This document shows positions 54,562 to 64,000 of a DNA stretch of 64,000 nucleotides, one piece after another (within the stretch, counting starts at the first letter, position 1; each line of letters opens with the position of its first letter). The DNA is taken from the NCBI GenBank assembly GCA_949987705.1, contig CATLJY010000865.1, positions 1 through 64,000 of the forward strand, read 5' to 3'. The notes under the pieces are model-generated. The model was not told the DNA's origin and did not search any database. It saw only the letters and a program-made list of their open reading frames with translations. The position numbers and the translations under genes were made by a program. This DNA is from Thereva unica. Lineage: Eukaryota; Arthropoda; Insecta; Diptera; Therevidae.

Positions 54562-56040
54562 TTGGAATGATACCACTCTGGTAATTGTATTCTACTTGTC
54601 ATATCGTTTGATATCTATATCGAGTGGGTTGTAAATAAAAAGCTAATCCTTCATTTTGTGTGGGTCGCCATTTGAATTTGGAATGGCACCAAATAGGTAA
54701 CCGTACTGTACTTATCATCCTCTTTCATTTGATACCCATGTCGGGGTCGGACGGCGCAATTGCGAAATTCGACCGCCATCTTGGAAGCGCTATCTTGATT
54801 TTTTTACAAAATGGTCAGATCGTTACGCGAACTATACATAAATGCAAAATTTCAAGCTGATCGGTTATATGGAAGTGGGTCAAAAGTCGAGGTGCAAGAT
54901 TTGTCTAAATACATAAATACATGCATACATACAGATAAAGCTAATATAAAGGATATACAAATAGCCTAAAACATGCTCGCAAAAATACTGAGTCTCAGTG
55001 AAAGTCCCATCCCAATCGGATTAGCCGTTTCCGAGATTAGCCCGAACAAACAGGCAGACCGACATACAGACAGACAAAAATTTTATAAATGCGTGATTGT
55101 GTTTTAATATGATGTAAATAACTCACTAACTTTGTTTTAATATGATGTAAACACAATTATTTTGAAATCACAGACAAACCTCCAATTATATTTATATAGA
55201 TTATTCATTTTTGGATTCTGTCTGTTGGAGATTTACTCTGTAGACAAGTAAATAAATAAATAGGTAGGTTATTTGGCCAACATTAGATCAGGACAGTAGC
55301 AGAGATTTCGGCAACTTTACTCACATTAGGAAGAGCAGCTCATTCTATGCTTAAGATACCGATCGAAGAAGATCATAATATTATGGAAAATCCTGCTTGG
55401 AACAAATATAAAAACCTGCGTGGAAAATTTCTAAAGTCTGTCTGGGAATGTGATGAGTGTACTATGGCAAATAAAGAATCTGTTAACAGAACACCGCGAG
55501 ATTTAAGATTATTTTGGGGAGTAACTGTTTTATAGGCATAGATTCCGGGCAAATGTTGCCGACTGTCCGGACAAATATGTGGGCCGATGATATTGATGCA
55601 TGTCTGCATGATCACTCATTTAGGGACATATTGGAAAAAGTCATTTAAAGCAAAAGATGAGAACGCGATCGTAAAACTCAGAATTCAGTAGTATTCTCCT
55701 CAACATAGGATATACGAGTATAATAGAAAATGTTCTAAGATTAATGAGAATGATGACAGTGAGCTGCTGGATGTTATTTGAAAGTTCGTAATAGACGAGG
55801 AAATTTTGATGAGCGACATTTATGGCGATTTCGAAAATATCAACTCAACTAAATCGACTCAATTCAGTAATACCACAAACATTGTAATACTTACAAGTGA
55901 AACATCTAACATCGTTTATAAACAAGCGTTACAGTGGATTGTTAACCAGTGCCGTGCGGGCGGTATGACCGGAAACGACGAAACACGAAAACGGGAAGCA
56001 GCAACTGTCCATTTTAGGACCAAATAAGTAGTATCGTTTT
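54562..56040. other. repeat-rich sequence, no recognised gene
   Basis: Holds copy B of the dispersed repeat (54658-54795), then phrases common in insect interspersed repeats (AATACATGCATACATACAG). Two short frames (55347-55535 and 55806-56027, plus) show no domain I recognise; the first has a CDECTMANKE segment. They could be remnants of an unknown element. Confidence 0.45.
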
Positions 56041-56044
56041 AAAC

Positions 56045-56385
56045 TGTTGGCAATCCTGGTCTCAAGCCATGTTCGCTATGGGGCAAGTTCAGGGTGCCAA
56101 TTATCAGAGAATTTCAAAATCTACGCGCACAAGACATATTCTGAATAAAATTGGCTAGGAATCTGTTGTGCACGTAGTATAAAATTTGTGCGATGATTAA
56201 CCTCGAATTTTAAAAAAAGTTGTAGGTAACATATTTTTATAGTCTCTAAATTTTTTTATATATCCAAAAACATGTCTTGCAGATTTGTTCTTTGTTTTAT
56301 TATACCCTTTTCTTATTCCGGACTATCCACACATAATTTTGTTTTATAGGCGTTGCAACGCACTCGGGTTTTTGCTATTAAATAA
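56045..56385 (+). repeat. Helitron-like dispersed repeat (copy 2)
   Basis: Matches 19588-19905 in opposite orientation: GGGTGCCAATTATCAG, TTGTGCACGTAGTATAAAAT, TTAACCTCGAATTTT and GGCGTTGCAAC. The end here reads CGGGTTTTTGCTATT, where the other copy has the hairpin and CTAG, so this terminus is mutated. Confidence 0.65.
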
Positions 56386-57780
56386 ATAAAAACTCAAACA
56401 TTACCTTAAGGGCCTAATACACTCAATCGAGCAATTATAGGGTATCGCGCGCCCGCGAATATTAAGAAAACTATCCAACCAAATGAAATAATTTAAATTA
56501 GGTATTTTTAAGAAAACATAAATCTAGCTATTCATGGTGGAAAATTTTAATATTTTTTATTAGTATATTAGTTATAATGGTTCAAAGTTCCGTACCTGCG
56601 CCCGGAAAATACTCCTATTTAGGTGGAAAAATTTTAAAATTTTTTTAATGTACGATAAACTTAAATCGATTATCTAGCTATTCATGGTGGAAAATTTTTG
56701 AATTTTAGCCTTCTTTCATGAGTAAATTATGTTTTAAAAATTGTCCACAAAATTTAAGAACGAAAATTCCCTAAAATTCTTCAGTTTTAATACACCAAAT
56801 TTCCGCTCCAAGCAAATCTCTGCGCTAGTTGTATTCTGTATAAAGCATTTGCGTAATCATACACGAGATGCGTTTGTATAAGTGAGAGCTTCTGCTTCGG
56901 CTTTTGCAGGGGAAATTTCAAACCTTTTTTGTTGCAGGCATGGATGGTGATCGTATTTTCGGGAAAAAATAAAATCTGAGGAAAAATCGGTTTGTTTGGC
57001 AAGAATTTTAATGACTTGCTTGATGGTGATTTCCTTGATTTGAGAATTTAGGGATTCTTGCCCGGTGGTCAGGTAGTGATCAATCGGTGTTTATTATCTT
57101 GGCTTTATGAAAAACCCAAGAAAATATTTTAATGGCAAATACTACCTTCATGTAATAATTAAGTTTTATGACATCCTTGTTTTTCGTTATTGTCTTTTTA
57201 GCCGTAACAACTTCCCGGAACTACATAGATTCGCAAAAAAGGTGTATCCCTTGCACAGGTATTTTACAACATGAGTGTAGATAAATTTTGCGTAAATTCA
57301 TTTTTTATGGTTTTTATTATTTTTGTATGTAAATATGGGCTTTGCTGGACCTCTGGGTTAATTTGGTAGGAGGTCCGAAAATTCGGAAAGTCGGGGGTGT
57401 TTTTCAGATTTTTTAGTAAAGGGGGTGGGAGCCAAACAAAAAAAACTAGTATCTAGCACTTGCTAAATTTCAAATCAGCAAAAGCAGCGATATCAAAATT
57501 TCACATGAATGAAAAATTTAAATATCAAACAAAAAAGATCTATTCTCATATCCCATGACAGGAACAAGTTCGTAGAGTGCATTACTGCGGCATTAATTCA
57601 ATTTCCATTCATAATTATCTAACACTGGCTTCAATTTCTAGCCGGCGACACCGCAGAAGAGATTTCTTGAAAGTCGCCAGAAAATTTACCTCGGGCACGC
57701 ACTCATAAAGTAAAGCCCAACAAGACATACGAATGCAGCCGAACCCCTTTATTGTGCAAAGATTTCCCCTCCGGCGGCCG
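56386..57780. other. no recognisable gene
   Basis: AT-rich sequence. AGCTATTCATGGTGGAAAATTTT occurs twice (about 56525 and 56674), pointing to a local duplication. No coding region is recognised. Confidence 0.5.
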
Positions 57781-57808
57781 TGTTGTGCACTGCAAGCAGT
57801 GCACAACA
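57781..57808. repeat. perfect 13-bp palindrome
   Basis: TGTTGTGCACTGC (57781-57793) and its exact reverse complement (57796-57808) are separated by AA. It directly follows a GC-rich CCGGCGGCCG. Confidence 0.9.
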
Positions 57809-58278
57809 GGTAATTTTGACTGTGTTAGGATGTTTTTGAGATTGGGTTAGTTTAATTTTGTGACTGTATTTTTTTTTAAGCTTCCCTTAATATTTTGTTG
57901 TTGGAACTGAATTTCATGTTGGACTTCGTCGCTGAGTGTATTAGGGCCTTAAATAAGTTCTACTTATTTCAATTTACATTTATTAACAAAGGTCCTTAAA
58001 TCTTCCATGTTATATGCAAAGCGACCGCCAAATAAATGAGAGCCGGGTTGCTTCAAAGGAAGAAACATTGTCGGTCATTTCTCGTCTCCAAAGGCCTTCA
58101 TATCTGTTTCCATTCTCGTTCTCCCTGTCTTCATAGCATGGTGGTAAGTATGTATGTCTTTGATGCTTCTGCCTTAAGTCGCAAAAAATTGTGCAAAGCG
58201 ACACACGTCAAAAGCAACGGTATCTGCATTCTAACGCCAACGAGTGATTAGAATGCCAAAAGCATTTTCGATAGAGGT
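57809..58278. other. no recognisable gene
   Basis: Short frames only, such as 58036-58251 plus; no domain seen. Confidence 0.45.
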
Positions 58279-58485
58279 GCCAAAAGAGTTGATGCCGGAG
58301 CGCGCAGCTGGGGAAATTAAAGCTGCACACAAATAAAATTGCGCACATATTGATAAGAAATGCCCTTATGTATTTTCAAATTTCCCCTTCGAAATTTGTT
58401 GCGTCTAGGCTAAGGGACGGGAACGGCATGCGGGGATTCTACTGCGCATGGAAAACGCGACTTTTTCGGCATCAACTCTTTTGGC
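58279..58485. mobile_element. short MITE-like inverted-repeat element
   Basis: GCCAAAAGAGTTGATGCCG (58279-58297) is perfectly inverted at 58467-58485, 19 bp each, enclosing about 170 bp. GAGCGCGCAG and CTGCGCATG just inside extend the pairing imperfectly. No obvious target duplication was seen and no coding capacity exists. Confidence 0.55.
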
Positions 58486-58791
58486 GGGACCCATAACTAT
58501 CCTCGCCCTGGCCAGACGAATATTAAAATAATCCTCTCCTTTGAAAGTCCAAGGTATGGCCTCAGTAAATGAGGTGTTAACGGAAAGGCATTATCCCCCA
58601 CTAAAATAATAAGGAAAGCTGTCATTCCAAAACTGTCATGGCAACTGATTATTTAGCACATTTTTGTCAAAAGAGTTTTCTCGGAATACACCTGCAATAA
58701 ATAACACTGATTGATACTGTGGTGCTCCGAGACCCCATAGAATATACCTAGCGTTAAGATTTAATTAACCGCACTCAAAACTCAATAATTA

Positions 58792-60444
58792 CACTGCGTT
58801 ACAAATGAAAAAAAAAATTGAGTACCCTCTTAACTGCTAGCTGGAATAAATAGGTAATGAGTCATAGATTAAATGTTCCAAACATATGTGGTATCCATCA
58901 CGTCTAGTTTTCGAGGTAGGTGGTCTAGTTACGAAGTACGGATTTTATTAGATTTTTTTTAAATAGTTCATTTGTTAGGGGTTTTCACCTCTAACTAAAT
59001 GTTAACTCACGAAATTTTTTTAAAAAAAATAGTTTTTAGTGAGTAAAATATGTTTAAAAAAAGTTTCGTAAAATTGGTTGTACGCTACCCCTAAAATAAC
59101 CCCCTAAAAACAGAAAATTCTGTTTTTGGCTAATATCTCCTAAACGGCAGGTCCTACCACAAAATATTATTTACAAAGTTTATAGATCATGCGATTATCT
59201 ACAAAAAATGGTATTATGCATTTTCCCGTATGAATGACCGTTCATGAGATATCGCCGTTTTAAAGATTTGAGATACTTATGTCCCCCAATTCGCAACTTG
59301 TATAGGTAATCAGATGTTCGCTATATCCTCTTTTGGACCACGTGGCTAATATTTTCAGGGGTGATTCCTGGTTAGTTTTGGAGAAAAAAATTGTTCTAGA
59401 GAGGGGGCTATCACCACTATCCACTAAGATACAGGGTGTTTACGAAAACAAAAAAATTTATTTTTTTAATATTTACTTAAACTTGAATAACTCCTAGACT
59501 AAGTATCGTAGAGCAACAGAAGCTTGAGTGACTCCGTTTAAAAGATATGCATTAAAAAACTGTGATCAAAATCGCAATATTTTTCGTTTTTTTTTTAGAA
59601 AAATTCCAATATTTTAGCATTTTGGTCATATTTTGAACATAAATATCGTGTAAACGGAGTCACTCAAGATTCTGTTCTTAATATTATATAAAAGAATGCA
59701 CAATTACCTAAAAGACGAACCCAATTACGTTGCTCTACGATACTTAGTCTAGGAGTTATTCAAGTTTAAGTAAATATTAAAAAAATAAATTTTTTTCTTT
59801 CGTAAACACCCTGTATCTTAGTGGATAGTGGGGTTAGCCCCCTCTCTAGAACAATTTTTTTCTCCAAAACTAACCAGGAATCACCCCTGAAAATATTAGC
59901 CACGTGGTCCAAAAGAGGATATAGCGAACATCTGATTACCTATACAAGTTGCGAATTGGGGGACATAAGTATCTCAAATCTTTAAAACGGCGATATCTCA
60001 TGAACGGTCATTCATACGGGAAAATGCATAATACCATTTTTTGTAGATAATCGCATGATCTACAAACTTTGTAAATAATATTTTGTGGTATGGACCTGCC
60101 GTTTAGGAGATATTAGCCAAAAACAGAATTTTCTGTTTTCAGGGGGCTATTTTAGGGGTAGCGTACAACCAATTTTACGAAACTTTTTTTTAACATATTT
60201 TACTCACTAAAAACTATTTTTTTTAAAAAAATTTCGTGAGTTAACATTTAGTTAGAGGTCAAAACCCCTAATAAATGAACTATTTAAAAGAAATCTAATA
60301 AAATCCGTACTTCGTAACTAGACCACCTACCTCGAAAACTAGACGTGATGGATACCACATATGTTTGGAACATTTAATCTATGACTCATTACCTATTTAT
60401 TCCAGCTAGCAGTTAAGAGGGTACCAAAATCGTGTAACGCAGTG
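58792..60444. mobile_element. foldback element, 1.65-kb near-perfect inverted repeat
   Basis: Ends CACTGCGTTAC and GTAACGCAGTG, flanked by TTA on both sides. The left arm (58792 to about 59533) is mirrored by the right arm (about 59655-60444), including GTTGTACGCTACCCCTAAAA, GAGAGGGGGCTA and TACAGGGTGTTTACG. The loop is about 120 bp; the right arm holds about 60 bp extra near 59670-59730. No ORF of note. TTA duplication fits PIF/Harbinger; CACTG ends also occur in CACTA elements, so the superfamily is open. A diverged, incomplete copy lies at 3262-4030. Confidence 0.85.
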
Positions 60445-60488
60445 TTATTATTTGATTGAACAATACGAAACACAACTCAACTTTTTAT

Positions 60489-61190
60489 TAACTTCCCAGT
60501 ATAGGAAGTTATTGTAATCGGTGCAAAAATCGAAATCCAAATTTTCGACGTATTTTCATCTTTCAAGGTCCAAGGAGCATTTTAAGCAAAAAATTGGGAG
60601 GAAGTATGTGTGTGTGTATGCGTACCTATGTGGTAATTTTTTCCTGCACGATATGGTGCGAACCAAAAAAGATATCGGCTTCGTTGAGGTGTAGTTCGAA
60701 GCGTCTTAACCGAAATATGATCTGAAAAGATTTTCATAAAATTCGGTCGAGCCGTTTTTTTGTAAGCGGCGTAAGTGATTTTTGTACCTGCACGATATCG
60801 CCTGAACCACGAAAGGTATTGATTTACTTGAGGTGCCGTTCGAAGCGTATTAGCGACAATATAATCTGAAAAGATTTTTATAATATTCGGTCGAGCGGTT
60901 TTTTCGTTTAAATGACATAAGTGATTTTGTACCTGCACGATATCGCGCGAACTATAAAAGATATCGACTTAGTTGACGTGGCGTTCGAAGAGTATTAACC
61001 AAAATATGATCTGAAAAGATTTTCATAAAATACGGTCGAACCGTTTTTTTGTTTAAACGACGTTTATGATTTTTGTACTCGAACGATACCGTCCGAACTA
61101 AAAACTGTATCGACTTCATTGAGGTGCCGAAAAAAGAATATTAACGAAAAAATTCTCTGAAAAAAATTTCATAATATTTGGTTGGGCCTT
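60489..61190. repeat. tandem array of ~145-bp units (copy 2)
   Basis: Opens with a palindrome AACTTCC-CAGTA-TAGGAAGTT near 60490. CCTGCACGATAT recurs near 60642, 60787 and 60930, and a degenerate unit follows near 61080, with the same two alternating unit types as 5081-5800. A GT-rich stretch (TGTGTGTGTATG) marks the start of the array in both. The minus-strand frame 60582-60938 is a by-product. Confidence 0.82.
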
Positions 61191-62327
61191 TTTTGCTTAA
61201 ATAGAAAAACTTCGGCTTATTGTCAGAAAGCCCTTAAATTGACAAGTTTTTCTAATATCTAATAAACTCAATGAAATGAGACCCGTTCTAAACGAAGTGA
61301 TCTTTTTTGGGTTCTGCACAGCGATAGCCTTCAAATAAAACATCACTTGTCAAAATCCGACAACCTTTCAAAATCGTGCAAAAATTTCGTTACCCTTTAG
61401 AAACAGCGCGAATTTTTCAAACCTTGGATTAGCACTTTTTGACGGGGAATTGTTTTCTACGCGTGATACAGTTTCAGGAAATTGCGGTTCATCCCGGGAT
61501 TTCCGGTACTTACCGCCAAATTTGTTCTTTTTGGTCAAGTCTGATAAGTACTTAACAGTTACAGTTTTGCTAATATCTCCGGAAAGCTTTGGAATTTCCA
61601 AATGAAGTCATTCGCTTCTGAGTTTGTCAACGACGCTTCAGCACGCTCAATACGAATTTGATCACCCGTTTTAGTGCAGCGAACGAAATACGGAGCAAAT
61701 GTTTGTTTGCTAACGTTCAGGAAAAACAAATTCTCTAGAAAAATCTTGTGGATTTACTACTATTATAGTTATTTGAACTAGATTCTCTCGGGATTGCTTT
61801 GCCATCAGTTCTTATACTAGCAAATTTTCCACCAGTGCTAAACGTATAACTATTTTGTAAGAAGTAAGTTTAAATATTATAAATTTATTTAATTAATACT
61901 TGCATTATGAGATTAATATCAGATTGATATCATTCGATACAGGAACATTTGAAAACTGAATATTTTATTATTAAGTGCAATTTGTAGATTGAAGTGATTT
62001 TTGTAAGTGCCATTGATCTAATTATATTAAGTGTTCCAATAGTTTTGCATTGCAGTATAAATTTTTATTAATCCAGTGTATTTTTGTGGACAAAATATTT
62101 AATTCTTTTTTAAAGTACCATTGGGGCAGTTTTAAACAAAACAAAGGAGGCACCTTTGAATTGTTCAAAAGTGCCCCATATTAATTACTATGGAAAAATT
62201 TGTAGTATCTTGGAACTAATTTCCTAGTTTGTATGATGCATTACTGTGAATAATAGAAAGTTGGTAATTGATTTGTTTTTGTTTATGTTACCTAAATCAA
62301 CTAAAACTTTATAACTTGCAGGGAAAA
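61191..62327. other. no recognisable gene; upstream region of the pogo-like transposase
   Basis: AT-rich. TTGCAG at 62316-62321 followed by GGAAAAATG could be a splice acceptor just before the transposase ATG, hinting at an upstream 5' exon; the donor is not identified. Confidence 0.4.
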
Positions 62328-63998
62328 ATGGTCCGTAACTATAAAAAGAAACGGGAACGCGAAGTAAACGAACAGGATATAAATAATGCTGTTCTCGAAG
62401 TAATTAATGGAAATATGAAGCTCAGAAAGGCCGCTGCAGTTTATAATGTAAAGCCAAATACTTTGCATTATAGAATAAAAAGATATAAAGAAAATAGGCA
62501 GCCCAATAACCACGAATTTACATCCAAATACACTGTGGCACAAGTATTTAATAACGACGAAGAAAAAATGTTAGAAGAATATTTATTAAAGAGCTCAAAG
62601 ATGAATTATGGTCTTACTTATAAGCAAGCGAGGACTTTAGCGTTTGAATACGCAACAGCACTTAAAAAATGTCCCATTAAATGGACAGAAATATACTGCT
62701 CATGGATAATCATGAAAGCCACTGCACGTTGGATGCTATTAATTACTGTCGGGAAAATGGTATTGTTGTTATAACCTTTCCTCCACACTGCACCCATCGT
62801 ATGCAACCATTGGATGTGGCGGTGAATGGACCTTTCAAGCAAAAATTGTCCATTGCGCAAAATGATTGGCTACTGTCCCATCCCGGGAAAACTATAACTA
62901 TCCATGATTTGGCAAGCATAGTAACACCAGCATATAACGCGTCATATACAGCCCGTAATATTATTTCGGGCTTTTCCGCACCCGGAATATATCCCTTTTC
63001 AAGGAATGCTTTTTCTGATGATGATTTTGAGTGTACAGAGGTGACTAATCGCCCTTTGCCAGAAACACAAACATTAACCCCATCTGGTGTATCAGAAATT
63101 TTGGGACTAGACGTTCCGACAAATGAGGCTACACTTGAATTTGCGACAGATAGGACTGCATTTGAAGTTCCAGCTTCATCCGTAGTTACAGTTACAAGTC
63201 AACTTCCAGACGTTCTTGAAGTTCCAGATACACGCGAAGTGTCATGCGTACACGAAGCCTCAACTGCATCTGCAGTTCCAGCCATCATATTTCAAGGCAA
63301 TGAAACAAATATTCAGGATCCGGAAGAAGAGCGAGTAGCTAAAAAAAGTATTTTATCGCCTGAAGTTGTGAGGCCTTTCCCAAAAGCTCCTCCTCGAAAA
63401 AATTCAAGTAGGGGTAGAAAGAAAGGTAGATCACGTATCCTAACTGACACCCCTGAAAAGCAAAAAATAGAAAAAGCTTATTTTGAACGTATGAAACGCC
63501 TGGAAAAAAAGTCTTCCAAAAAACCAAGTGTCAAATACAATGGACCAACACTTAAAAATAAGAGACCTAAACGAAAAACGACGACAAACTTATCTTTCAC
63601 CGAGTCTGATACAGATACAGAATTACAGTTAGATTCGGAAGAAGAAGTAACAGAGTTGATGGAATATGAGACTGAAACTGATTTAGGATTGAATAGCCAA
63701 AATATAAAACCTGGAGACTTTGTTTTAGCGCTAATACCATCTGAAAAAAATACAATATCATTGGCTTTCGTAGGAAGAGTTGAGGAAGAGCATGGCAATG
63801 CCTTTACTGTTAATTTTTTGAAAAAAAAAAAAAAAAGGAAGACTTTAATAAATTTTTCTTCCCAGAGAAGGAAGATAAAAGCTACGTAAGCATAATGGAC
63901 ATACTAGCTAAACTGCCTTCGCCACGAGACGCTGGTGGAACGTCTCGTACAGCATCGATGTTCACTTTTAACTTTAATTTTAATAATTTTAAATTAGG
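62328..63998 (+). pseudogene. pogo/jerky-like transposase with internal deletion, runs off the window
   Basis: I chose ATG 62328 (MVRNYKKKRE) rather than the ATG at 62268 because the family starts with M-R-YKRK. Residues 1-120 carry a Pipsqueak-type helix-turn-helix (AVLEVINGNMKLRKAA, VKPNTLHYRIKRY) and the start of a CENP-B-type domain (EKMLEEYLLKSS, YGLTYKQARTLAFEYA). At about 62675 the frame jumps to ILLMDNHESHCTLDAI, TFPPHCTHRMQPLDVAVNGP and FSAPGIYPFSRNAF, the second half of the DDE_1 domain. About 150-200 residues with the first catalytic Asp are deleted. A Ser/Lys-rich tail ends at a 16-A run (63821-63836); in another frame the sequence continues FNKFFFPEKED and LAKLPSPRDAGGTSRTAS to the window edge. 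Confidence 0.82.
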
Positions 63999-64000
63999 CT

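Noticed and set aside
60489..61190. CRISPR-like array
   Set aside because: Units are ~145 bp without short conserved repeats and unique spacers, and the context is eukaryotic.
62268..62327. Upstream ATG as the start of the pogo-like protein
   Set aside because: The family starts at M-R-YKRK; the extra residues are hydrophobic and cross a splice-acceptor-like TTGCAG.

Overview
The window is eukaryotic and almost certainly from an insect or close arthropod relative. It is AT-rich, has no operons or ribosome-binding sites, and is dominated by transposable elements typical of insect genomes: BEL/Pao and Gypsy LTR retrotransposons, Jockey/CR1, RTE and I/Loa-like LINEs, hAT, Tc1, pogo-like and Helitron DNA transposons. 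I found no convincing host protein-coding gene. Nearly every long ORF is a retroelement or transposase ORF, intact or decayed. The species cannot be named from the sequence alone.

Layout. 1-4217: a non-autonomous hAT (513-4209, 8-bp TSD) holding a second hAT (732-2460, own 8-bp TSD) and a copy of a foldback-type repeat. 5081-5800: a tandem array of ~145-bp units. 6012-8713: debris (Helitron 3' end, Jockey C-terminus, Gypsy integrase tail plus a 191-bp LTR). 8729-11357: a decayed Jockey-like LINE, followed by an almost full-length RTE LINE (~11370-14830, one nonsense codon). 15960-20600: BEL protease remnant, tRNA-derived SINE candidate, LINE tail, Helitron terminus. 20600-21120: 5' end of a Tc1 element with direct repeats in its terminus.

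21222-51834 is one nested structure. A minus-strand Jockey/CR1-type LINE is cut into three pieces. One gap holds two plus-strand RNase H-bearing LINEs (I#1 and I#2), inserted within a few bases of each other. I#1 is split by a minus-strand Gypsy element (25441-44659, TSD GGAC, tRNA-Lys primer site). That Gypsy is split by a plus-strand BEL/Pao element (32646-42303, TSD CATCC, tRNA-Tyr primer site). The 5' LTR of the BEL holds a 473-bp MITE (TSD TTA). This gives five levels: Jockey > I#1 > Gypsy > BEL > MITE. The other Jockey gap holds an RTE LINE with an intact ORF, read in frame from Jockey sequence.

53172-64000: a Helitron fragment with a truncated Rep-type ORF, a Helitron-like dispersed repeat, a 13-bp perfect palindrome, a short MITE-like inverted repeat, a 1.65-kb foldback element, a second copy of the ~145-bp tandem array, and a pogo/jerky-like transposase pseudogene running off the right edge.

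The most interesting signals are in the Gypsy element. A lysine-tRNA-like sequence lies in sense orientation between integrase and the 3' LTR of an element that is itself primed by tRNA-Lys. Its gag-pol overlap carries a textbook -1 frameshift heptamer followed by a possible pseudoknot. The double insertion of two LINEs at one site, and the BEL LTRs that begin and end in hairpins, are also worth attention.
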